DNA from: Hydractinia symbiolongicarpus
Taxonomy: Eukaryota > Cnidaria > Hydrozoa > Anthoathecata > Hydractiniidae
Reading direction: 5' to 3'
Length of the DNA: 64,000 bases
NCBI RefSeq assembly: GCF_029227915.1
Contig: NC_079883.1
Coordinates: 32,552,001 to 32,616,000 of the forward strand
Of the stretch, positions 57,601-64,000 are shown one piece after another; within the stretch, counting starts at the first letter, position 1, and every line of letters starts with the position of its first letter. The position numbers and the translations under genes were made by a program. The notes under the pieces were generated by a model, which saw nothing but the letters and a program-made list of their open reading frames with translations, had not been told where the DNA came from and made no database searches.

Positions 57601-59451
57601 GATTGGTTCCACAGTAAAGAATGACTTATTTATCTAATTTTTTAAATGAAGCGCTATCCCAGCGCCCAGTGTAATCGCTGAGTTCCGGCAATCACGTCAA
57701 ATTAAGAAGAATGTTATTTCTTGGAGTCCAATCACAGTTATCAGGTCACAGTCCAAAGTTAGTTCAATTAAGTCCCACAGCCAATCGCTTCACTGTTAAA
57801 AGCGATGCAACCTAGTAATATCAGATAAATATCGCTAAATACATGTTGGTACGAATATGTGACCCAAACGTTGTAAATCAACTGGACTGACACCGTTAGA
57901 AAGTCAATGAAATGTAATTTTCGAAATTATTGCTATTTCTTCAGCGCGCGCTAACGGCTAGGATTGGTCCCACAGTAAAAAATGACTTTTTTTAGCTTAG
58001 TTTTTAAATGAAGCGCTGCCACAGAGCCCAGTGTTATCGCTGAGTTCCGGCAATCATGTGAAATTAAGAAGAATGTTATTTCTTGGAGTCCAATTTTCTC
58101 ATTGATTACATTTATCAGGTTACTGTCCAAAGTTAGTTCAATTAAGTCCTACAGTCAATCGTTTCATTGTTAAAAGCGATGCAACCTAGTAATACCAGAA
58201 TAATATCAAGAAATACATGTTGGTACGAATATGTGAACCAACCGTTGTAACTCAAACGGATTGATTTTTTTAGAAAGTCTATGAAATGTAGTTTTTGAAA
58301 CTGTCGCTATTTCTTTAGGGCGCGTTAACGGCTAGGATTGGTCCCAAAGTAAAGAATGACTTATTTACCTAAACTTTTAAATAAAGCGCTGCCACAGCGC
58401 CCAGTGTAATCGCTGAGTTCCGGTAATCACGTCAAATTAGGAAGAATGTTATTTCTTGGAGTCCAATTGTCTCATTTGTCACATTTATCAGGTGACAGTC
58501 CAAAGTTAGTTCAATTAAGTCCCACAGTCAATCGTTTCATAGTTAAAAGCGATGCAACCAAGTAATATGAGAAAAATATCGCTAAATACATGTTGGTACG
58601 AATATGTGACCCAACCGTTGTAACTCAAACGGACTGACACCGTTAGAAAGTCAATGAAATGTAGTTTTTGAAACTATCGCTATTTCTTCAGTGCGCGATA
58701 ACGGATAGGATTGGTCCCACAGTAAACTATGACTTATTTATCTAAATTTTTAAATGAAGCGCTACCACAGCGCCCAGTGTAATTGCTGAGTTTCGGCAAT
58801 AATGTCAAATTAACAAGAATGTTATTTCTTGGAGTCCATTTGCGTCATTTATCACATTGATCAGGTCACAGTGCAGAGTTAGTTCAATTAAGTCCCACAG
58901 TCAATCGTTTCACTGTTAAAAGCGATGCAACCTAGTAATATCAGATAAATATCGCTAAATACATGTTGGTACGAATATGTGACCCAACCGTTGAAACTCA
59001 AACGGACCGACACCGTTATAAAGTCAATGAAATGTAGTTTTTGAAACTGTCGCTATTTCTTAAGCAAGCGATAACGGCTAGGATTGGTCCCACAGTAAAA
59101 AATGACTTTTTTATCTTAATTTTTAATTGAAGCGCTACCACAACGTCCAGTGTAATCGCTGAGTTTCGGCAATCATTTCATATTAAGAAGAGTGTTATTT
59201 CTTGGAGTCCAATTGTCTCACTTTCACATTTATTAGGTCACAGTCCACAATCAGTTCTATTAAGTCCCACAGTCAGTGGTTTCACTGTTAAAAGCCATAC
59301 AACCTAGTAATATCAGAAAAAGTATCGCTAAATACATGTTGGTACGAATATGTGACCCAACCGTTTTAACTCAAACAGATTGACACCGTAAGAAAGTCAA
59401 TGAAATGTAGTTTTTGCAACTTTCGCTATTTCTTCAGCGCGCGATAACGGA
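54641..59451. repeat. 4811-bp satellite segmental duplication, copy 2
   Basis: Directly adjoins copy 1 (49830-54640). Beyond 59451 the sequence leaves register, marking the end. About thirteen monomers per copy; the apparent near identity implies a recent unequal exchange, or an assembly duplication. Confidence 0.85.
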
Positions 59452-62400
59452 TAGGATTGGTCCCACAGTAAAGAATGACTTATTTATCTAAATTTTTAAA
59501 TGAAGCGCTATCACAGCGCCCAGTGTAATCGCTGAGTTCCGGCAATCACGTCAAATTAAGAAGAATGTTATTTCTTGGAGTCCAATCACATTTATCAGGT
59601 CACAGTCCAAAGTTAGTTCAATTAAGTCCCACAGTCAATCGCTTCACTGTTAAAAGCGATGCAACCTAGTAATATCAGATAAATATCGCTAAATACATGT
59701 TGGTACGAATATGTGACCCAAACATTGTAACTCAACCGGACTGACACCGTAAGAAAGTCAATGAAATGTAGTTTTTGAAACTTTCGCTATTTCTTCAGCG
59801 CGCGATAACGGATAGGATTGGTCCCACAGTAAAGAATGACTTTTTTTAGCTTAGTTTTTAAATGAAGTGCTGCCACAGCGCCCAGTGTAATCGCTGAGTT
59901 CCGGCAATCATGTCAAATTAAGAAGAATGTTATTTCTTGGAGTCCAATTTTCTCATTGATTACATTTCTCAGGTTACAGTCCAAAGTTAGTTCAATTAAG
60001 TCCCACAGTCAATCGTTTCATTGTTAAAAGCGATGCAACCTAGTAATACCAGAATAATATCAAGAAATACATGTTGGTACGAATATGTGACCCAACCGTT
60101 GTAACTCAAACGGATTGATACTTTTAGAAAGTCTATGAAATATAGTTTTTGAAACTGTCGCTATTTCTTTAGCGAGCGCTAACGGCTAGGATTGGTCCCA
60201 CAGTAAAAAAATGACTTTTTTTAGCTTAGTTTTTAAATGAAGCGCTACCACAGCGCCCAGTGTAATCGCTGAGTTCCGGCAATCACGTCAAAATAGGAAG
60301 AATGTTATTTCTTGGAGTCCAATTGTCTCATTTATCACATTTATCAGGTGACAGTCCAAAGTTAGTTCAATTAAGTCCCACAGCCAATCGTTTCACTGTT
60401 AAAAGCGATGCAACCTAGTAATATCAGATAAATATCGCTAAATACATGTTGGTACGAATATGTGACCGAACCGTTGAAACTCAAACGGACTGACAGTGTT
60501 AGAAAATCAATTAAATGTAGTTTTTGACACTGTCGCTATTTCTTCAGCGCGCGATAACGGCTAGGTTTGGTCCCACAGTAAAAAATGACTTTTTTATCTA
60601 AATTTTTAAATGAAGCGCTACCACAGCGCCCAGTATAATCACTGATTTTCGGCAATCACGTCAAATTAAGAAGACTGTTTTTCTTGGAATCCAATTTTCT
60701 CATTTATCACATTTATCAGGTCACAGTGGAAAGTTAGTTCAATTAAGTCTCACAGTCAATCGTTTCATTGTTAAAAGCGATGCAACCTAGTAATCTCCGA
60801 AAATTATCGGTAAATACATATTGGTACCAATAAGTGACACAACCGTTGTAACTCAAACGGAATGAAACCGTTAGAAAGACAATGAAATGTAGTTTTTTAA
60901 ATTGTCGCTATTTCTTCAGCGCGCGATAACGGCTAAGATTGGTCGCACATTAAAAAAATGACTTGCTAATCAAAATTTTTAAATGAAGCGCTACCACAGC
61001 GCCCAGTGTAATCGCTAAGTTCCGGCAATCATGTCAAATTAAGAAGAATGTTATTTCTTGGAGTCCAATTTTCTTATTTATCACATTTATCAGGTTACTG
61101 CCCAAAGTTAGTTCAATTAAGTCCTACAGTCAATTGTTTCATTGTTAAAGGCGATGCAACCCAGTAATACCAGAATAATATCAAGAAATACATGTTGGTA
61201 CGAATATGTGACCCAACCGTTGTAACTCAAACGGATTGATACTTTTAGAAAGTCCATGAAATGTAGTTTTTGAAACTGTCGCTATTTCTTTAGCGCGCGT
61301 TAACGGCTAGGATTGGTCCCACAGTAAAGAATGTGTTATTTACCTAAACTTTTAAATAAAGCGCTGCCACAGCCCCCAGTGTAATCGCTGAGTTCCAGTA
61401 ATCACGTCAAATTAGGAAGAATGTTATTTCTTGGAGTTCAATTGCCTCATTTGTCACATTTATCAGGTGACAGTCCAAAGTTAGTTCAATTAAGTCCCAC
61501 AGTCAATCGTTTCAATGTTAAAAGCGATGCAACCTACTAATATCAGAATAATATCAAGAAATACATGTTGGTACGAATATGTGACCCAACCGTTGTAACT
61601 CAAACGGATTGATACTTTTAGAAAGTCTATGAAATGTAGTTTTTGAAACTGTCGCCATTTCTTTAGCGCCAATAACGGCTAGGATTGGTCCCACAGTAAA
61701 GAATGACTTATTTATCTAAACTTTTAATTGAAGCGCTGCCACAGCGCCCAGTGTAATCGCTGAGTTCCTGCAACCATGTCAAATTAAGAAGAATGTTATT
61801 TCTTGGAGTCCAATTTTCTCATTGATTACATTTATCAGGTTACAGTCCAAAGTTAGTTCAATTAAGTCCTACAGTCAATCGTTTCATTGTTAAAAGCGAT
61901 GCAACCTAGTAATACCTGAATAATATCAACAAATACATGTTGGTACGAATATGTGACCCAACCGTTGTCACTCAAACGGATTGATACTTTTAGAAAGTCT
62001 ATGAAATGTAGTTTTTGAAACTTTCGCTATTTCTTCAGCGTGCGATAACGGATAGGATTGGTCCCACAGTAAAAAAATGACTTTTTTATCTAAATTTTTA
62101 AATAAAGCGCTACCACAGCGCCCAGTATAATCGCTGATTTTCGGCAATTACGTCAAATTAAGAAGAATGTTTTTTCTTGGAATCCAATTTTCTCATTTAT
62201 CACATTTATCAGGTCACAGTGGAAAGTTAGTTCAATTAAGTCTCACAGTCAATCGTTTCATTGTTAAAAGCGATGCAACCTAGTAATCTCCGAAAATTAT
62301 CGCTAAATACATGTTGGTACCAATAAGTGACACAACCGTTGTAACTCAAACGGAATGAAACCGTTAGAAAGACAATGAAATGTAGTTTTTGAAACTATTG

Positions 62401-64000
62401 CTATTTCTTCAGCGCGCGCTAACGGCTAAGATTGGTCGCACATTAAAAAAATGACTTGCTAATCAAAATTTTTAAATGAAGCGCTACCACAGCGCCCAGT
62501 GTAATCGCTAAGTTCCGGCAATCATCTCAAATTAAGAAGAATGTTATTTCTTGGAGTGCAATTTTCTTATTTATCACGTTTATCAGGTTACGGTAAAAAG
62601 TTAGTTCAACTAAGTTCTACAGTCAATCGTTGTTAAAGGAGATGCAACCTAGTAATACCAGAAAAGTATCAAGAAACCCATGTTGGTACGAATATGTGAC
62701 TCAACCGTTGTAACTCAAACGGATTGATACTTTTAGAAAGTCTATGAAATGTAGTTTTTGAAACTGTAGCTATTTTTTCAGCGCGCAATAACGGCTGGGA
62801 TTGGTCCCACAGTAAAGAATGACTTATTTACCTAAACTTTTAAATGAAGCCCTACCACAGCGCCCAGTGTAATCGCTGAGTTCCAGCAATCACGTCAAAT
62901 TAAGAAGAATGTTATTTCTTGGAGTCCAATTGTCTCAATTATCACATTTATCAGGTCACATTCCAAAGTTAGTTCAATTAAGTCCCACAGTCAATCGCTT
63001 CACTGTTAAAAGCGATGCAACCTAGTAATATTAGATAAATATCGCTAAATACATGTTGGTACGAATATGTGACCCAAACGTTGTAACTCAACCGGACTGA
63101 CACCGTTAGAAAGTCAATGAAATGTAGTTTTTGAAACTATTGCTATTTCTTCAGCGCTCGCTAACGGCTAGGATTGGTCCCACATTAAAAAAATGACTTT
63201 TTTTAGCTTAGTTTTTAAATGAAGCGCTGCCACAGCGCCCAGTGTAATCGCTGAGTTCCGGCAATCATGTGAAATTAAGAAGAATGTTATTTCTTGGAGT
63301 CCAATTTTCTCATTGATTACATTTATCAGGTTACTGTCCAAAGTTAGTTCAATTAAGTCCTACAGTCAATCGTTTCATTGTTAAAGGCGATGCAACCCAG
63401 TAATACCAGAATATTATCAAAAAATACATGTTGGTACGAATATGTGACCCAACCGTTGTAACTCAAACGGATTGATACTTTTAGAAAGTCTATGAAATGT
63501 AGTTTTTGAAACTGTCGCTATTTCGTTAGCGCGCGTTAACGGCTAGGATTGGTCCCACAGTAAAGAATGTCTTATTTACCTAAACTTTTAAATAAAGCGC
63601 TGCCACAGCACCCAGTGTAATCGCTGTGTTCCGGTAATCACGTCAAATTAGGAAGAATGTTATTTCTTGGAGTCCAATTGTCTCATTTGTCACATTTATC
63701 AGGTGACAGTCCAAAGTTAGTTCAATTAAGTCCCACAGTCAATCGTTTCAATGTTAAAAGCGATGCAACCTACTAACATCAGAATAATATCAAGAAATAC
63801 ATGTTGGTACGAATATGTGACCCAACCGTTGTAACTCAAACGGATTGATACTTTTAGAAAGTCTATGAATTGTAGTTTTTGAAACTGTCGCCATTTTTTT
63901 AGCGCCAATAACTGCTAGGATTGGTCCAACAGTAAAGAATGACTTATTTACCTAAACTTTTAAATGAAGCGCTGCCACAGCGCCCAGTGTAATCGCTGAG

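Larger units (their letters stand above)
35912..64000. repeat. Right satellite array (~373-bp monomer, more diverse subfamilies)
   Basis: Same satellite and orientation as the left arm. From about 38 kb on, variant monomers appear: 'gatacttttagaaagtctatg' in place of 'gacaccgttagaaagtcaatg', 'ccgaaaattatcgc', 'atcaagaaatacatg', and others that lack 'tgtctcattt'. Subfamilies alternate in multi-monomer blocks; blocks around 40-43.6 kb and 60.4-64 kb are homologous. A recurring 60-codon frame (41123, 43368, 61490, 63726) is satellite, not a gene. No coding, RNA or regulatory feature is supported. Confidence 0.97.

Noticed and set aside
35912-64000. CENP-B box within the satellite monomer
   Set aside because: I looked for the TTCGnnnnAnnCGGG pattern. 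The nearest stretch ('tttcggcaatcatg') lacks the CGGG part.

Overview
The window is animal-type repetitive DNA: a long tandem satellite interrupted by one complete, 16,185-bp Polinton/Maverick (polintovirus-like) element. The satellite, with a monomer of about 373 bp, fills 1-19726 and 35912-64000. The element lies at 19727-35911, bounded by 240-bp terminal inverted repeats (TIRs) that differ at one position. A 5-bp target duplication (ATTGT) was made inside a satellite monomer. The host is probably a metazoan, because the element is of animal Polinton type and carries an MDM2-type RING domain. The species cannot be told from the sequence. No host gene, tRNA, rRNA or CRISPR array is visible.

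Layout of the element, left to right. Replication and accessory block, minus strand: protein-primed DNA polymerase B (1407 aa), a SAP + MDM2-like RING protein, and a small SAP protein. Plus strand: a retrovirus-like DD35E integrase. Minus strand: two tandem paralogous hydrophobic proteins. Plus strand: a coiled-coil/membrane protein. Then a minus-strand virion-type cluster: four or five small, mostly membrane-anchored proteins conserved among Polintons, the packaging ATPase (broken by one in-frame TAG), the major capsid protein and a probable minor capsid (penton) protein. Plus strand at the right end: a large conserved protein with a C-terminal membrane anchor, and a small 111-aa protein. No adenovirus-type maturation protease is recognisable.

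How the parts fit: polymerase and integrase would copy and insert the element through its TIRs. The capsid proteins and ATPase show a virion-forming ancestry. The RING/SAP proteins look like host- or DNA-directed accessory factors. Near-identical TIRs and intact major genes point to a young insertion, with the ATPase nonsense codon the only clear lesion.

Main points worth checking: (1) small perfect or near-perfect hairpins lie 12-24 nt after the stop codons of at least six genes, which looks like a hairpin-based mRNA 3'-end code; (2) the RING domain matches MDM2 spacing exactly, including the C-terminal tail, and is joined to a SAP domain; (3) a 41-residue module from the N-terminus of PolB is duplicated inside the polymerase just before motif A; (4) 5'-end and promoter cassettes are duplicated between PolB and the RING gene; (5) the ATPase has a nonsense codon and no protease gene is seen; (6) the satellite has higher-order repeats of 1091 and 1828 bp and a recent 4811-bp tandem duplication.
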